Below, piece after piece: positions 26,477 to 36,487 of a stretch of DNA of 64,000 bases. The notes below the pieces were generated by a model. That model saw nothing but the letters and a program-made list of their open reading frames with translations, was not told where the DNA came from and ran no database searches. The DNA is from Tsukamurella sp. 1534 (lineage in GTDB: Bacteria > Actinomycetota > Actinomycetes > Mycobacteriales > Mycobacteriaceae), in contig NZ_HE997627.1 of assembly GCF_000312385.1 (NCBI RefSeq), positions 808,066-872,065 of the forward strand. The letters are read 5' to 3'. A program made the position numbers and the translations under genes. Within the stretch, counting starts at the first letter, position 1, and each line of letters opens with the position of its first letter.

Positions 26477-27349
26477 TCATTCGTGGGCGCGGGTGAACCG
26501 CTCGATCGCCGCTGCCACGCGCTCGGGCCGCTCCATCGGGAGGGAGTGCGAGGTGCCTGGCCAGACCTCGGCGACCACGTCGGGCACGAGGTCACGGGCC
26601 GTATCGGCGGCGCGGCGTGCATCGCCGTTGACCGCGGAATCAGCGGCCAACGCGGCGTACACGGGCACGGTCGTTCCGCGCAGCACGTCGTCGGGGATGC
26701 GGCGGATCCGCGGCAGCGCCGCCTCGTAGTGCTGGTTGCCGAGCGCGACCATCGCGGCGAGCGGGTCCTCCCGGTCGACGGGGCCGCCGCCGACGTACCC
26801 GAGCGCGCGGTCCCGGAGTGGCCGCGGGACGCCGGGCAGCACCATGAGGACCGATGCGGCGTACATCTGCCACCGCAGGTCGCCGAAGGTGAGCACCGGG
26901 TCGAGCGCGGTCGCGCTCGCCACGCGTCGCGGGCGTCGGGCCGCCAGATTCACGGCGGACCAGCCGCCGAGGGAGTGCCCCACGACGTGGGCGCGGCCGA
27001 CGCCGAGGCCGGCGAGGGCCTCGTCGATCCAGGCGGCGAGGTCGGCGGCGTCCCGCAGCGGCGCGGTCTGTTCGCTGCGCCCGGCGTCGCCGAGCGCGTC
27101 GAGGGCGTAGACGGTGCGCCGTTCCGCCAGGCCGGGGAGGTTCTCGCGCCACATCGGTGCTCCGCTCCCGCGGCCCGGGAGCAGGACCAGCGGCGTACCG
27201 TCGGCGCTCCCGAACCGGTAGGCGCGCACCGTCCCGAACGCGGTGGGCACGTCGGCGGTCTCGTGCGCGGGCAGAGCAGCGACGACCCGGTCGTAGGCGG
27301 CCAGGTAGGCGTCGCGCCCCGCGCCGGAGCGCCACCGGCCGACGGGCAC
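26477..27349 (-). CDS. Alpha/beta-hydrolase fold protein
   Basis: A 290-residue hydrolase. The nucleophile elbow GHSLGGWSAVN puts the catalytic Ser near 124; the oxyanion region is LLPGRGSGAPMWRENL, and the final His lies in WPGTSHSLPMERP near the C-terminus. A cap domain (about 150-210) is rich in hydrophobic residues, suggesting an ester or lipid-like substrate that I cannot name. It lies 3 bp behind ftsY and is probably co-transcribed with it. It separates ftsY from amtB, which are neighbours in M. tuberculosis. Confidence 0.85.
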   Translation of the reverse strand: MPVGRWRSGAGRDAYLAAYDRVVAALPAHETADVPTAFGTVRAYRFGSADGTPLVLLPGRGSGAPMWRENLPGLAERRTVYALDALGDAGRSEQTAPLRDAADLAAWIDEALAGLGVGRAHVVGHSLGGWSAVNLAARRPRRVASATALDPVLTFGDLRWQMYAASVLMVLPGVPRPLRDRALGYVGGGPVDREDPLAAMVALGNQHYEAALPRIRRIPDDVLRGTTVPVYAALAADSAVNGDARRAADTARDLVPDVVAEVWPGTSHSLPMERPERVAAAIERFTRAHE

Positions 27350-27352
27350 CGT

Positions 27353-28900
27353 CTAGCCCAGCAGGGCGTCGACGAAGGCGGCGGGCTCGAACGGGGCCAG
27401 ATCGTCGGCGCCCTCGCCGAGCCCGACGAGCTTCACCGGCACGTTCAGCTCGTGCTGCACCGCGTAGACGATGCCGCCCTTGGCGGTGCCGTCGAGCTTG
27501 GTCAGCACCACGCCGGTGATGTCCACGACCTCGGCGAACACCTTGGCCTGGGCGAGGCCGTTCTGGCCGATGGTGGCGTCGAGCACCAGCAGCACCTCAT
27601 CGACCTTGGCCTTCTTCTCCACCACGCGCTTGACCTTGTCCAGCTCGTCCATGAGGCCGGTCTTGGTGTGCAGGCGGCCGGCGGTGTCGATCATGACCAC
27701 GTCGACGCCCTCGTCGGTGCCGCGGGCGACGGCGTCGAACGCGACGGCCGCGGGGTCGGCGCCCTCCTTGCCGCGGACGATGCCCGCGCCCACGCGCTCG
27801 CCCCAGGTCTGCAGCTGGTCGGCCGCGGCGGCGCGGAAGGTGTCGGCGGCGCCGAGCAGCACGCGCCGGCCGTCGGCGACGAGCACGCGGGCCAGCTTGC
27901 CGGTGGTGGTGGTCTTACCGGTGCCGTTGACGCCCACCACGAGCAGCACCGACGGTGCGCCGGCGTGCGGCAACGCGCGGATGCTGCGGTCCCAGTCGGT
28001 GTGCAGCTCCGTGATCAGGACCTCGCGGAGCAGGGCCCGGGCCTCGGCGGCGCTGGCCACGCCGCGGGACGCGATCTGTTCGCGCAACTCCTCGACGACC
28101 TTGAGGGTGGTGGGGGTGCCGAGGTCCGCCATGAGCAGGGTGTCCTCGATCTCTTCCCAGGAGTCCTCGTCGAGGTCACCGGCGCCGAGCAGGCCCAGCA
28201 GGGAGGCGCCCACCGTCGACTGGGAACGCGCGAGGCGGCCCTTGAGCCGGTCGAGGCGGCCCGACGTGGGCGCGATCTCGTCGAGCTGCGGGGCGGTCTC
28301 AGGCTCGACCTCGACCACGTCGTCGGCGGCGACTTCGGCCTCGACCTCGGCCTCGAGCGCCTCGTCGGTGTCGGGTTCCGCGGGTTCCGCGGGCGCCTTC
28401 TCGGGCTCGACGGTGCTCGGCGCGGCCCCGGTGTCGGGCTTCTCCGCCGTCGTCGTGGCGTCCTTCTCCGCGTCCTCGGCGTCCTCGATCAGCTCGATCT
28501 CGGTGGGGGCCTCGGGCTCGACGTTCGCGATGTCGGGGCTGATCTCCTCGGCCTCGGCGAGGCGGGCGTCGGCGTCCGCCTGCTTCTCCTCGGCGCGGCG
28601 CTGCTCCTCGGTCTCGGCGAGGTCGCTGAGCGGAACCTGCGGTGCCGCTTCGGCCTTCGGTTTCGGCGTCGCCTTCGGTGGGGTGACGGGGACGGCCTCG
28701 GGCTCGCGCGCGCCCTCACTGAAGCTGAATCCGCCGCCGGCCTTGTAGCCGCCCGACTTGTCGAGGCTCTTCGGTTCCGGCGTCTCCTCCTTGAGCGACA
28801 CCTTGCGCCGCTTGTTGAGGTACAGGCCCGTGGCCAGCGCGGCCAGGACCAGCAGGACGACGACGACGGCGATCAGGATCGCGATGCCCGTATTACTCAC
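27353..28900 (-). CDS. ftsY: SRP receptor FtsY
   Basis: A 515-residue FtsY. An N-terminal TM anchor ([20 protein letters not shown], residues 5-25) is followed by a long acidic, Glu/Ala/Pro-rich A domain (about 60-215) and then the NG GTPase domain with [17 protein letters not shown] (near 323), DTAGRLHTK and [10 protein letters not shown]. Docks SRP-ribosome complexes at the membrane. GTG 28900 is the natural start; the frame stays open to 29338 but that stretch is the translation of 30-bp intergenic repeats and is rejected. Confidence 0.96.
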   Translation of the reverse strand: MSNTGIAILIAVVVVLLVLAALATGLYLNKRRKVSLKEETPEPKSLDKSGGYKAGGGFSFSEGAREPEAVPVTPPKATPKPKAEAAPQVPLSDLAETEEQRRAEEKQADADARLAEAEEISPDIANVEPEAPTEIELIEDAEDAEKDATTTAEKPDTGAAPSTVEPEKAPAEPAEPDTDEALEAEVEAEVAADDVVEVEPETAPQLDEIAPTSGRLDRLKGRLARSQSTVGASLLGLLGAGDLDEDSWEEIEDTLLMADLGTPTTLKVVEELREQIASRGVASAAEARALLREVLITELHTDWDRSIRALPHAGAPSVLLVVGVNGTGKTTTTGKLARVLVADGRRVLLGAADTFRAAAADQLQTWGERVGAGIVRGKEGADPAAVAFDAVARGTDEGVDVVMIDTAGRLHTKTGLMDELDKVKRVVEKKAKVDEVLLVLDATIGQNGLAQAKVFAEVVDITGVVLTKLDGTAKGGIVYAVQHELNVPVKLVGLGEGADDLAPFEPAAFVDALLG

Positions 28901-29040
28901 GCCTCGACTGTAGTCAACGGGTGTCCGCCGGTCCGGCGCCGCACGCGATCGCCCCGTCGCCCGCCCGCACCGGCCCGCTCCGCGAGCACCTGCCCCGGCC
29001 GCACCGCCGCCACCGTCCACCACCCGTCGACCGCCCCTCA

Positions 29041-29160
29041 CCGCGACGCTCCGCCGGCTTCCATCCCCCGCCGCAACGCTCCGCAGGCTTCCACCCCGCG
29101 CCGCAACGCTCCGCAGGCTTCCATCCCCCGCCGCAACGCTCCGCCGGCTTCCGTCTCCCA
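29041..29160. repeat. Four tandem copies of a 30-bp repeat
   Basis: Four head-to-tail 30-bp units start at 29041, 29071, 29101 and 29131; each carries the core ACGCTCCGC(A/C)GGCTTCC. The middle units differ by one to three bases and the last diverges at its end. There are no unique spacers, so it is not a CRISPR array. The unit equals ten codons, which explains the spurious decapeptide repeats in frame with ftsY. Confidence 0.85.
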
Positions 29161-29252
29161 GCCGGGAGAAGACGTCCCCATGGTTTTCAGGCAGCGCGCA
29201 CACAGTTTCATGGGGGACGTCGAATCTCATCGGGGACGCCTTCTCCCGGCTG
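29159..29252. repeat. Nested inverted repeat with alternative pairings
   Basis: Outer arms CAGCCGGGAGAAG (from 29159) and CTTCTCCCGGCTG (ending 29252) are perfect 13-bp complements. Inside them GACGTCCCCATG (29170-29181) can pair with CATGGGGGACGTC (29209-29221). A direct repeat, CAT(G/C)GGGGACG, follows at 29228, so different folds compete. It may be a mobile palindrome or a structured transcript end. Confidence 0.7.
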
Positions 29253-29336
29253 GGAGCAGCACACCCCGCGAAGCGACCCGAGCGAGCGGACGGGGGCCGC
29301 GGAATATTCGGACCGCAGTCCGAGGTTGGAGCGGGC

Positions 29337-30356
29337 ATGAAGAAGATCGGGTTCCTGTCCTTCGGCCACTGGACCGACTCCCCCGGCTCCCGCGCGCGTT
29401 CCGCGTCGGACGTGCTGCTCCAGTCGATCGACCTCGCGGTCGCCGCGGAGGAGCTGGGGGCCGACGGTGCCTACTTCCGCGTGCACCACTTCGCGCGGCA
29501 GTTGGGCTCGCCGTTCCCTCTGCTGGCCGCGATCGGCGCGAAGACGTCGCGGATCGAGATCGGCACCGGCGTCATCGACATGCGTTACGAGAATCCCCTC
29601 TACTTCGCCGAGGACGCCGGGGCGGCGGACCTCATCGCCGGCGAGCGCCTCCAGTTGGGCGTGAGCCGCGGATCGCCGGAGCAGGTGATCGAGGGCTACA
29701 AGTACTTCGGCTACGAGCCGGCGGAGGGCAAGACCGATGCCGACATGGGGCGTGAGCACACCGAGATCGCGCTGAAGGTGCTGGAGGGCGGCGGGTTCGC
29801 GCAGCCGAATCCGCGGCCCATGTTCCCCAATCCGCCCGGGCTGCTGCGGGTGGAGCCGCACTCCCCCACGTTGCGCGACAGGATCTGGTGGGGCGCGGCG
29901 TCCGACGCCACCGCGGAGTGGGCTGCGAAGCTGGGCATGAATCTCATGAGCTCGACGCTGAAGACCGACGAATCGGGCGAGCCCTTCCACGTGCAGCAGG
30001 CCACGCAGATCCGGAGGTTCCGCGAGGCCTGGGCCGAAGCGGGGCACGACCGGGAGCCGCGGGTCTCGGTCAGCCGCAGCATCATGCCCATCGTCGACGA
30101 CGAGAGCCGCGCCTACTTCGGGCACGAGGGCCGCGGTAGCGACCAGTTCGGGAACATCGACTCGTTCCGCGCCGTGTTCGGCCGCACCTACGCCGCCGAG
30201 CCCGACGAACTCGTCGAGCAGCTCCGCGACGACGAGGGCATCGCGGAGGCCGACACCCTTCTGGTCACCGTCCCGAACCAACTGGGCGTGGAGTACAACA
30301 CGAAGCTGTTGAGCGCCCTGGTGAACGACGTGGCCCCCGGCCTCGGCTGGCGCTGA
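29337..30356 (+). CDS. LLM-class flavin-dependent oxidoreductase
   Basis: A 339-residue luciferase-like TIM-barrel monooxygenase (MKKIGFLSFGHWTDSPGSRARSA). Family features are seen in FRVHHFARQLGSPFPLLAAIGAKTSRIEIGTGVIDMRYENPLYFAEDAGAADLIAG and LGVSRGSPE. Such enzymes use FMNH2 or F420H2 and oxygen on small organic substrates; cofactor and substrate cannot be decided here. The ATG at 29337 is the only start consistent with the family N-terminus. It converges on the acetyltransferase gene, with a 12-bp tandem duplication (GCTGACCTGGGC) at its 3' end including the stop. Confidence 0.9.
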   Translation: MKKIGFLSFGHWTDSPGSRARSASDVLLQSIDLAVAAEELGADGAYFRVHHFARQLGSPFPLLAAIGAKTSRIEIGTGVIDMRYENPLYFAEDAGAADLIAGERLQLGVSRGSPEQVIEGYKYFGYEPAEGKTDADMGREHTEIALKVLEGGGFAQPNPRPMFPNPPGLLRVEPHSPTLRDRIWWGAASDATAEWAAKLGMNLMSSTLKTDESGEPFHVQQATQIRRFREAWAEAGHDREPRVSVSRSIMPIVDDESRAYFGHEGRGSDQFGNIDSFRAVFGRTYAAEPDELVEQLRDDEGIAEADTLLVTVPNQLGVEYNTKLLSALVNDVAPGLGWR

Positions 30357-30383
30357 CCTGGGCGCTGACCTGGGCGCCGGCGC

Positions 30384-30959
30384 CTACGTCTCCCTCCGCA
30401 TCAGGACGCGGGTGAAGCCGTTCAGCACCGACGTGGTGTCCATGACGTACTCGAAACCCGCGCGCTCGAACAGCGCGCGGGTTCCCACGTACGCCATGGT
30501 CAGATCCACCTTGGCGCCCTGATTGTCGACGGGGTACGCCTCGACGACGGACGCGCCGCGCTCGCGGGCGAAGTCGACCGCGCCGGCCACGAGGTGGTGG
30601 CTGATCCCCTGCTTCCGGTGACCGGGCCGCACCCGCACGCACCACAGCGACCACGGATCGACGTGGCCGTCGACGTGCGGGATCCGGCGGTTGGTCGCAA
30701 AGCTGGTGTCCGCGCGCGAGTGGACGGCGGCCCACCCGACGGGCTCGGCACCGTCGTACGCGAGCACCCCCGGCGGCGGGTCCTCCGCGCAGAGCCCCCG
30801 AACACGGTCGGCGCGCTCCTGTCCGCGGAGCGACTGGTTCTCCTTGGCCCCGATGCGGTAGCTGAGGCAGAAGCAGACGTTCGACGTCTCCTTCTTCGGC
30901 CCGATCACCTGCCGCACGTCCTCGAAGACATCGGCCGCCCGCACGTCGATACCGCTCAT
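30384..30959 (-). CDS. GNAT-family N-acetyltransferase
   Basis: A 191-residue acetyltransferase. The acetyl-CoA site is in WCVRVRPGHRKQGISHHLVAGAVDFARERGA (motif A, R/Q-x-x-G-x-S/A), and the C-terminal strand is ALFERAGFEYV. The N-terminal half has CFCLSYRIGAKENQSLRGQERADRVRGL, typical of a GNAT subgroup often found in actinobacteria. Substrate unknown. ATG 30959 is preferred; GTG 30968 would add three residues. It is 15 bp behind the nickel permease gene's end and may be read through from the urease operon. Confidence 0.85.
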   Translation of the reverse strand: MSGIDVRAADVFEDVRQVIGPKKETSNVCFCLSYRIGAKENQSLRGQERADRVRGLCAEDPPPGVLAYDGAEPVGWAAVHSRADTSFATNRRIPHVDGHVDPWSLWCVRVRPGHRKQGISHHLVAGAVDFARERGASVVEAYPVDNQGAKVDLTMAYVGTRALFERAGFEYVMDTTSVLNGFTRVLMRRET

Positions 30960-30974
30960 GCGGCTCACGCTAGC

Positions 30975-32105
30975 TCAGCGCACCGACCAGCGATCCTCGA
31001 TCCGGCCGTACCGCCAGATCAGCAGGGCCGCGGCCCAGACGACCACGAACAGGCCGACGATGACGAACCCCGCGTAGTCCAGGTCGATCCCGGCGACCCA
31101 CGCGAGCGGGCCCGACTCCACGTGCGCGCGTTCGGCCAGCACACCCAGGAGTTCGACGGTGCCGATCGCGAGCGCCACGGCGACGGAGAGCGACGTGATG
31201 GTGATGTTGTAGTACACCTTCCGCACCGGCTTCGCGAACGCCCAGCCGTACGCGGCGTTCATGAACACCCCGTCGATGGTGTCCATGAGGGACATGCCGG
31301 CCGCGAACAGGACGGGCAGCACCAGGATGCAGTAGAACGGCAGCGTGAATGCGGCCATGCCGCCGGCGAGCACCAGCAGGCCCACCTCCGTCGCGGTGTC
31401 GAACCCGAGACCGAACAGCACGCCGATCGGGTAGATGTGCCACGGCTTCCGCACCGAACCCGAGACGCCGCGCAGCAGCCGGTTCATCAAGCCGCGACGG
31501 TTGAGCCGCTCCTCCAGTTCGGCCTCGTCGTAGCGGCCGCGGCGCATGTCCCGGAACACCTTCACGATGCCCACGAGCACGACCAGGTTGATGATGCCGA
31601 GGATCCACAGGAACACCCCGGAGACGGAGGTGCCGATGAGGCCGAGCACCGTCTGCATCGTGGAGTTCTCGTCCTCGACCGGGCCCGCGAGGGCACGCAC
31701 GCCCAGGGCGAGCAGCGCTGCGAGGCCGAACACCACCGTCGAATGGCCCAGCGAGAACCAGAATCCCACGGACAGCGGCCGCCTCGGTTCCTTCTCCCCC
31801 GCCGCGAGAGCGACCTCACGGTCGGCCAGCAGCTTGCGGGTGGTGTTGTCGATCGCGGCGATGTGGTCGGCGTCGAACGCGTGCCGCAGCCCGAAGGTGT
31901 ACGCCAGCAGGCCGATCCCCACCGTGAACTCGGCGCCGCCGCCGATCCCGTAGTGGTTCGGCGCGATGAGCAGCACCAGGACCGCGATGCCCACGACGTG
32001 CAGCGCCACCACGAACGCGGTCATGCCGAGCAGGGACCGACGGTCCGCGCCGCCCAGCCCGGCCCACGCCGCGGCCAGCCGGTTCGATACGCCTTCGGTT
32101 GTCAT
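30975..32105 (-). CDS. Nickel/cobalt permease, NiCoT (HoxN/NixA) family
   Basis: A 376-residue membrane protein with eight TM helices. The signature RHAFDADHIAAIDNTTRKL (H-x4-DH) that coordinates Ni2+ in TM2 is intact; further motifs LGHSTVVF and LGFDTATEVGLL are present. It imports nickel at high affinity. ATG 32105 is 17 bp after ureD, so it is the last gene of the urease operon: the enzyme, its assembly factors and its metal supply are co-expressed. Confidence 0.94.
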   Translation of the reverse strand: MTTEGVSNRLAAAWAGLGGADRRSLLGMTAFVVALHVVGIAVLVLLIAPNHYGIGGGAEFTVGIGLLAYTFGLRHAFDADHIAAIDNTTRKLLADREVALAAGEKEPRRPLSVGFWFSLGHSTVVFGLAALLALGVRALAGPVEDENSTMQTVLGLIGTSVSGVFLWILGIINLVVLVGIVKVFRDMRRGRYDEAELEERLNRRGLMNRLLRGVSGSVRKPWHIYPIGVLFGLGFDTATEVGLLVLAGGMAAFTLPFYCILVLPVLFAAGMSLMDTIDGVFMNAAYGWAFAKPVRKVYYNITITSLSVAVALAIGTVELLGVLAERAHVESGPLAWVAGIDLDYAGFVIVGLFVVVWAAALLIWRYGRIEDRWSVR

Positions 32106-32122
32106 CTCGCTCCCTTCGAGCG

Positions 32123-32944
32123 TCAGTATTTTCGCAGGTTGAGCGGCGCCTGTCCGGTCCACCGCGCGCGCAGCTCCGCGATGATCGCCCCGAACAGAGC
32201 CGTGAGTTCGTCGGTGTCGTCGCCCAGGCAGCGCAGCACGAGGCCCGGTCCGGCGAGCGCGGTCAACCCGCTCCGCACCCCGCCGGCCGCCTCGGCGACG
32301 TCGTGGATGCGATCTAGGAGCGCGTCGTCGACGCGCGGGTCGACCACGGTCAGCGAACCGAAATGGCTCCGGCCCTCCAGGAATCCGATGCCGGACGGGT
32401 CCGCCGCGCCGGGCTCCACGAGCACGTTGTCCACGGCCAGCACGTCGCCGCCGCGGTGGATCTCGGTGCGCAGCCGCAGCTCGTCGTAGCGGAACCGCGC
32501 ACCGTCGGGCGACCATCCGGGCGTGACGATCTCGGTCATGAGCAGCGACGCGGTCTCGTCGAGTTCCACGACGCAGTTCTGCCGATAGGTGGCCTCCCGG
32601 TACAGGATCAGCTGGTCCGGGACGTATTCGAGCGAAGCGCCGGGACCGAGCCGCAGCCGCATCTCCTGGTGTGCGTGGCCGCCGGGCGTGCGGTACACCT
32701 TGGTGGCCGACTGCGTGGTGAGCAGCGCCCGCGCGCCCGACTCCAGGTCGACGTCGATGGTGTACCGGTCGCCCTGCAGGCAGGCCCCGCCGGGATTGAC
32801 GATGTGATAGCAAACCTGGCCGGTGTCGTCGAGGTAGACGGGCCGCAGCGTCTGCAGGGTGCCGGCGTGCCGCTGCGCCACCGCGACGGTGCGGGGACCG
32901 CGCGGTGCGAGGGTCAGGGCGAGCTCGCCGGTGGGTGGGTTCAC
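32123..32944 (-). CDS. ureD: Urease accessory protein UreD
   Basis: A 273-residue UreD/UreH scaffold that binds apo-urease and channels nickel from UreG. The start is GTG 32944 (NPPTGELALTLAPRGPRTV). Family segments: YHIVNPGGACLQGDRYTIDVDLESGARALLTTQSATKVYRT, and LEYVPDQLILYREATYRQ. It lies 7 bp downstream of ureG. UreD is typically last among the accessory genes in actinobacterial urease operons, as here. Confidence 0.95.
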   Translation of the reverse strand: MNPPTGELALTLAPRGPRTVAVAQRHAGTLQTLRPVYLDDTGQVCYHIVNPGGACLQGDRYTIDVDLESGARALLTTQSATKVYRTPGGHAHQEMRLRLGPGASLEYVPDQLILYREATYRQNCVVELDETASLLMTEIVTPGWSPDGARFRYDELRLRTEIHRGGDVLAVDNVLVEPGAADPSGIGFLEGRSHFGSLTVVDPRVDDALLDRIHDVAEAAGGVRSGLTALAGPGLVLRCLGDDTDELTALFGAIIAELRARWTGQAPLNLRKY

Positions 32945-32951
32945 GGCAGGA

Positions 32952-33563
32952 TCAGGCGAGGTCGAGCATGAGGACGTCGCGGCGGATCCAGTCCAGAACC
33001 CCGTCGAGGCCCTCGTCGGTCTTGAGGTTGGTCATGCAGAACGGCTTCTCGCCGCGGAACACTCGGGAGTCGGCGGCCATCACCGAGAGGTCCGCGCCCA
33101 CGTGCGGAGCGAGGTCGGTCTTGTTGATCACGAACAGGTCCGATTTGATCATCCCCTGCCCGGCCTTACGCGGGATCTCCTCGCCCTGCGCCACATCGAT
33201 GAGGTAGATCGAGAAGTCGACCAATTCCGGGCTGAAGGTGGCGGAGAGGTTGTCGCCGCCGCTCTCGATGAACACGATCTGCAGGTCCGGGTGCGCGGCC
33301 ACGAGTCGTGCGACCGCCGCCTCGTTCATCGAGGTGTCCTCACGGATGGCGGTGTGCGGGCAGCCGCCCGTCTCGATGCCCACGATGCGGTCCTGGGGCA
33401 GGATTCCGTTGCGGGCGAGGATCTTCGCGTCCTCGGTGGTGTAGATGTCGTTGGTGACGGCGGCCATCGACACCTCGTCGGCCAGGTGCCGGGTGATGCG
33501 CTCCACCAACTGGGTCTTGCCGGCGCCGACGGGGCCGCCGACACCGATCCGGATCGTCGTCAT
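32952..33563 (-). CDS. ureG: Urease accessory GTPase UreG
   Basis: A 203-residue SIMIBI GTPase with the P-loop [13 protein letters not shown] (residues 7-19), the nickel-binding Cys-Pro-His motif ([19 protein letters not shown]) and the segment [22 protein letters not shown] hydrolysis drives delivery of Ni2+ to urease through UreF and UreD. Complete and of normal length; 11 bp behind ureF. Confidence 0.97.
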   Translation of the reverse strand: MTTIRIGVGGPVGAGKTQLVERITRHLADEVSMAAVTNDIYTTEDAKILARNGILPQDRIVGIETGGCPHTAIREDTSMNEAAVARLVAAHPDLQIVFIESGGDNLSATFSPELVDFSIYLIDVAQGEEIPRKAGQGMIKSDLFVINKTDLAPHVGADLSVMAADSRVFRGEKPFCMTNLKTDEGLDGVLDWIRRDVLMLDLA

Positions 33564-33574
33564 CGTGTTTCCTC

Positions 33575-34279
33575 CTAGCTCATGAACATTCGTGCCCGTT
33601 GGCGCTGGTGCCGCATCTGGGCGATCTCCAGACCGGGCGAGACGGCGCCGAGGTCGTCGTCGAGCAGCGTGAGCGCCTCAGCGACGGCGTCCCCCACCAC
33701 GTCGTGCATCGCGCGCTGCACCCGCTGCCCCGCCGTCTGCCCGATGGGGATGGCACGCACCGCGTTCTGCGTCAGGGACGCGGCTGCGGCGAACAGGTGC
33801 GCCTCGATCGCGGCCGGGACGGGGGCGTCCACCGCGTGCGCCATCAGGGCGAACGCGATCGCCGGGTGGCCGTGGCACCGCCCGGCGTCCAGTTCGGAGA
33901 GGTAGTCGCCGAGGAAGGATTCGGGCGTCACGAGAACCCCGACCTCGGCGGTGCGCCGGCCGATCGTGGCCGTCGCCCCGCGCATCTGGGCAGGCAGGGT
34001 GAGCGCGGCCAGCAGCCGGTCCAGGTGCCACACGGCGTCGAGGTCGCCCACGTGCAGCGCGTCGTACACCCGGCGGATCGCGATCCCGTCGGTGTAGGTG
34101 AGCTGGCGTCCGATGTACGCCCGCAACCACGCCGCGAAGGTCGCCTCGTCGTGGATCGTCCCGTCCGCGAGGTAGGCCTCCATCCCGAAGGAGTGGCTGA
34201 ACGCCCCGGTGGGCAGGGCGGAATCGCTCAGCTGCAGCAGCGGCAGCAGGTACGACGGCGAGGTGGGCAGGACGGTCAT
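33575..34279 (-). CDS. ureF: Urease accessory protein UreF
   Basis: A 234-residue all-helical UreF that gates GTPase activation of UreG in the activation complex. The family start [27 protein letters not shown] and the centre [19 protein letters not shown] are present. Its ATG overlaps the ureE stop by one base. Confidence 0.95.
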   Translation of the reverse strand: MTVLPTSPSYLLPLLQLSDSALPTGAFSHSFGMEAYLADGTIHDEATFAAWLRAYIGRQLTYTDGIAIRRVYDALHVGDLDAVWHLDRLLAALTLPAQMRGATATIGRRTAEVGVLVTPESFLGDYLSELDAGRCHGHPAIAFALMAHAVDAPVPAAIEAHLFAAAASLTQNAVRAIPIGQTAGQRVQRAMHDVVGDAVAEALTLLDDDLGAVSPGLEIAQMRHQRQRARMFMS

Positions 34280-34764
34280 CAGTGGGTGTGCTCCGCGTGC
34301 CGGAACGGCGTGGGCATCACGCGGTCCTGCCGGGTGTAGGGGACGCCGTGGTGGTCCAGGTAATCGGCGACGGTGTGGTCGTACTGGACCACCATCACTT
34401 CGGCCTCGTACTCGGATCCGGCGTCGAAGAACTGGGCCTGGAGGTGCCTGTTGCCGAGTCCGTGTGCCACGCGCCCCATCTCGGTGATGCCGCGGGGCGC
34501 GATGACGAGCACGTCGGTGGCCTCCACGGCGACCACGATGAGGTTCTTGTCGTCCCGATGGAGGATGTCGCCGTCGCGGAGGTCGCCGTCCGGGCCGGCC
34601 GGTGCGGCCAGCCGGAGCCCGATCTCGCGGTCGTGGTCGGTGCGCACCCGCTGGATCCGCTTCACCAGGTCGGCACCCGCGAGCGGGACCCGCTCGATGT
34701 GCAGGCCCGCGGTCTCGTCGTCGGTGAGGTCGGCCAGGTTTCCGGCGACGCTGTCGATGATCAC
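34279..34764 (-). CDS. ureE: Urease accessory metallochaperone UreE
   Basis: A 161-residue UreE: an N-terminal peptide-binding domain, then a C-terminal metal-binding domain with GLGNRHLQAQFF, whose His corresponds to the dimer-interface nickel ligand. The C-terminus is short (RHAEHTH) rather than the long His-rich tail of Klebsiella UreE, so it stores little nickel. 10 bp behind ureC. Confidence 0.94.
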   Translation of the reverse strand: MIIDSVAGNLADLTDDETAGLHIERVPLAGADLVKRIQRVRTDHDREIGLRLAAPAGPDGDLRDGDILHRDDKNLIVVAVEATDVLVIAPRGITEMGRVAHGLGNRHLQAQFFDAGSEYEAEVMVVQYDHTVADYLDHHGVPYTRQDRVMPTPFRHAEHTH

Positions 34765-34774
34765 TTCTCGCCTC

Positions 34775-36487
34775 CTAGAACAGGAAGTAACGCTGGGTCA
34801 TGGGCAGGGCCGACGCGGGTTCGGAACGCGCGGACGCACCGTCGACGGTGACGGTGTACGTCTCGGGGTCGACGGTGATCTCCGGCGTCGCGCCGTTGTG
34901 CGGCAGGTCCTGCTTGCGGAGCGTCCGCACCCCGCGGACGGGCAGCGTGCGTTTGCGCAGGCCGAGCTCCTCGGCGACACCGGATTCCGCTGCTGCCGTG
35001 GACAGGAACGTGATCGCCGCGTCGTGCACGGCGTGGCCCATGGACCCGAACATGGGTCGCATCGTCCTGGGCTGCGGCGTGGGGATGGAGGCGTTGGCGT
35101 CCCCCATCAGGGCGGAGGCGATCTGTCCGCCCTTGATCACCAGCGACGGTTTGACGCCGAAGAATGCCGGGTCCCACAGCACGAGGTCAGCGAACTTCCC
35201 CGCCTCCACGCTGCCCACGTAGTCGGCGATGCCCTGCGCGAGAGCGGGATTGATCGTGTACTTCGCGACGTACCGTTTGATCCGCGCGTTGTCCCCAGCG
35301 TCCGGGTCTCCGTCGAGCGCGCCGCGCTGGCGCTTCATGGAGTCGGCGAGCTGCCACGTGCGGGTGATCACTTCCCCCACGCGGCCCATGGCCTGCGAAT
35401 CCGAGGAGGTGATGGAGATGACGCCCATGTCGTGCAGCACCCCCTCCGCCGCGATGGTCTCGGGGCGGATCCGGGAATCGGCGAAGGCCACGTCCTCGGG
35501 GATGTCGGCGTTGAGGTGGTGGCACACCATGAGCATGTCGAGATGCTCCACGATGGTGTTCCGCGTGAACGGGAGCGTGGGGTTGGTCGACGACGGGATC
35601 ACGTTGGGCAGCCCCGCGATCGCGATGATGTCCGGCGCGTGCCCGCCGCCGGCTCCCTCGGTGTGAAAGGTGTGGATCACCCGGCCGCCTATCGCCGCCA
35701 CCGTGTCCTCGAGGAAGCCGCACTCGTTGAGGGTGTCGGTGTGGATCGCGACCTGCACGTCGTACTCGTCGGCCACGGTGAGCGAGTTGTCGATCGCGGC
35801 GTGGGTGGCGCCCCAGTCCTCGTGCACCTTGAGCCCGATGGCGCCGGCGCGGACCTGTTCCGCGAGCGGCTCGGTCGCGCCGGCATGCCCCTTGCCGAGC
35901 AGGCCGATGTTCATGGGCACGTCGTCGAGCGCCTGCAGCATGCGGGCGATGTGCCAGGGCCCCGGCGTCACGGTGGTGGCGTTGGTGCCCGACGCGGGCC
36001 CCGTGCCGCCGCCGATCATGGTGGTGACACCGGAGTTCAGCGCGGTGTCGATCTGCCCGGGGCTGATGAAATGGATGTGGGTGTCGATGCCGCCGGCGGT
36101 GAGGATCTTCCCCTCCCCCGCGATGATCTCGGTGGCGACGCCGATGGTGATGGTCACCCCGTCGGAGATCTGCGGGTTCCCCGCCTTGCCGATCGCCAGG
36201 ATGTGCCCGTCCCGCAGGGCCACATCGGCTTTGACGATTCCGGTGTGGTCGATGATGAGCGCGTTGGTGATCACGGTGTCCGGGATGGCGTGGTCGCGAG
36301 TGAGGGTCCCGTTCTGGCCCATACCGTCCCGGATCACCTTGCCGCCGCCGAACACCACCTCCTCGCCGTGCACGGTGAGGTCCTTCTCGACCACGGCGAA
36401 CAGGTCGGTGTCGGCGAGGCGGACGGCGTCGCCGGTGGTGGGGCCGTAGAGGTCCGCGTACTCGCGGCGGCTGAGGTCGAAGCTCAC
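34775..36487 (-). CDS. ureC: Urease alpha subunit (catalytic)
   Basis: A 570-residue catalytic subunit. Nickel ligands are intact: HxH in [13 protein letters not shown] (near 137), the Lys that becomes carbamylated in GLKVHEDWG (near 220), His in [13 protein letters not shown] and [15 protein letters not shown], and Asp in SSDSQAMGR. The flap with the active-site His/Arg reads [22 protein letters not shown] region. Hydrolyses urea to ammonia and carbamate. Overlaps ureB by 4 bp. All key residues suggest an active enzyme. Confidence 0.98.
   Translation of the reverse strand: MSFDLSRREYADLYGPTTGDAVRLADTDLFAVVEKDLTVHGEEVVFGGGKVIRDGMGQNGTLTRDHAIPDTVITNALIIDHTGIVKADVALRDGHILAIGKAGNPQISDGVTITIGVATEIIAGEGKILTAGGIDTHIHFISPGQIDTALNSGVTTMIGGGTGPASGTNATTVTPGPWHIARMLQALDDVPMNIGLLGKGHAGATEPLAEQVRAGAIGLKVHEDWGATHAAIDNSLTVADEYDVQVAIHTDTLNECGFLEDTVAAIGGRVIHTFHTEGAGGGHAPDIIAIAGLPNVIPSSTNPTLPFTRNTIVEHLDMLMVCHHLNADIPEDVAFADSRIRPETIAAEGVLHDMGVISITSSDSQAMGRVGEVITRTWQLADSMKRQRGALDGDPDAGDNARIKRYVAKYTINPALAQGIADYVGSVEAGKFADLVLWDPAFFGVKPSLVIKGGQIASALMGDANASIPTPQPRTMRPMFGSMGHAVHDAAITFLSTAAAESGVAEELGLRKRTLPVRGVRTLRKQDLPHNGATPEITVDPETYTVTVDGASARSEPASALPMTQRYFLF

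Larger units (their letters stand above)
28901..29336. other. Repeat-rich intergenic region between ftsY and the LLM oxidoreductase gene
   Basis: 436 bp between divergent genes with no supported CDS. It contains a four-unit 30-bp tandem repeat and, directly after it, a nested inverted repeat (both listed separately). The remaining sequence is Pro/Arg-codon-like, GC-rich DNA in which I see no clear promoter. Confidence 0.6.

Noticed and set aside
29041-29160. CRISPR-like array
   Set aside because: The four units are contiguous without spacers and no cas gene is nearby.
28901-29338. In-frame 146-codon extension upstream of ftsY
   Set aside because: It is the translation of the 30-bp tandem repeat and the inverted repeat; FtsY proteins begin at the TM helix, which fits GTG 28900.
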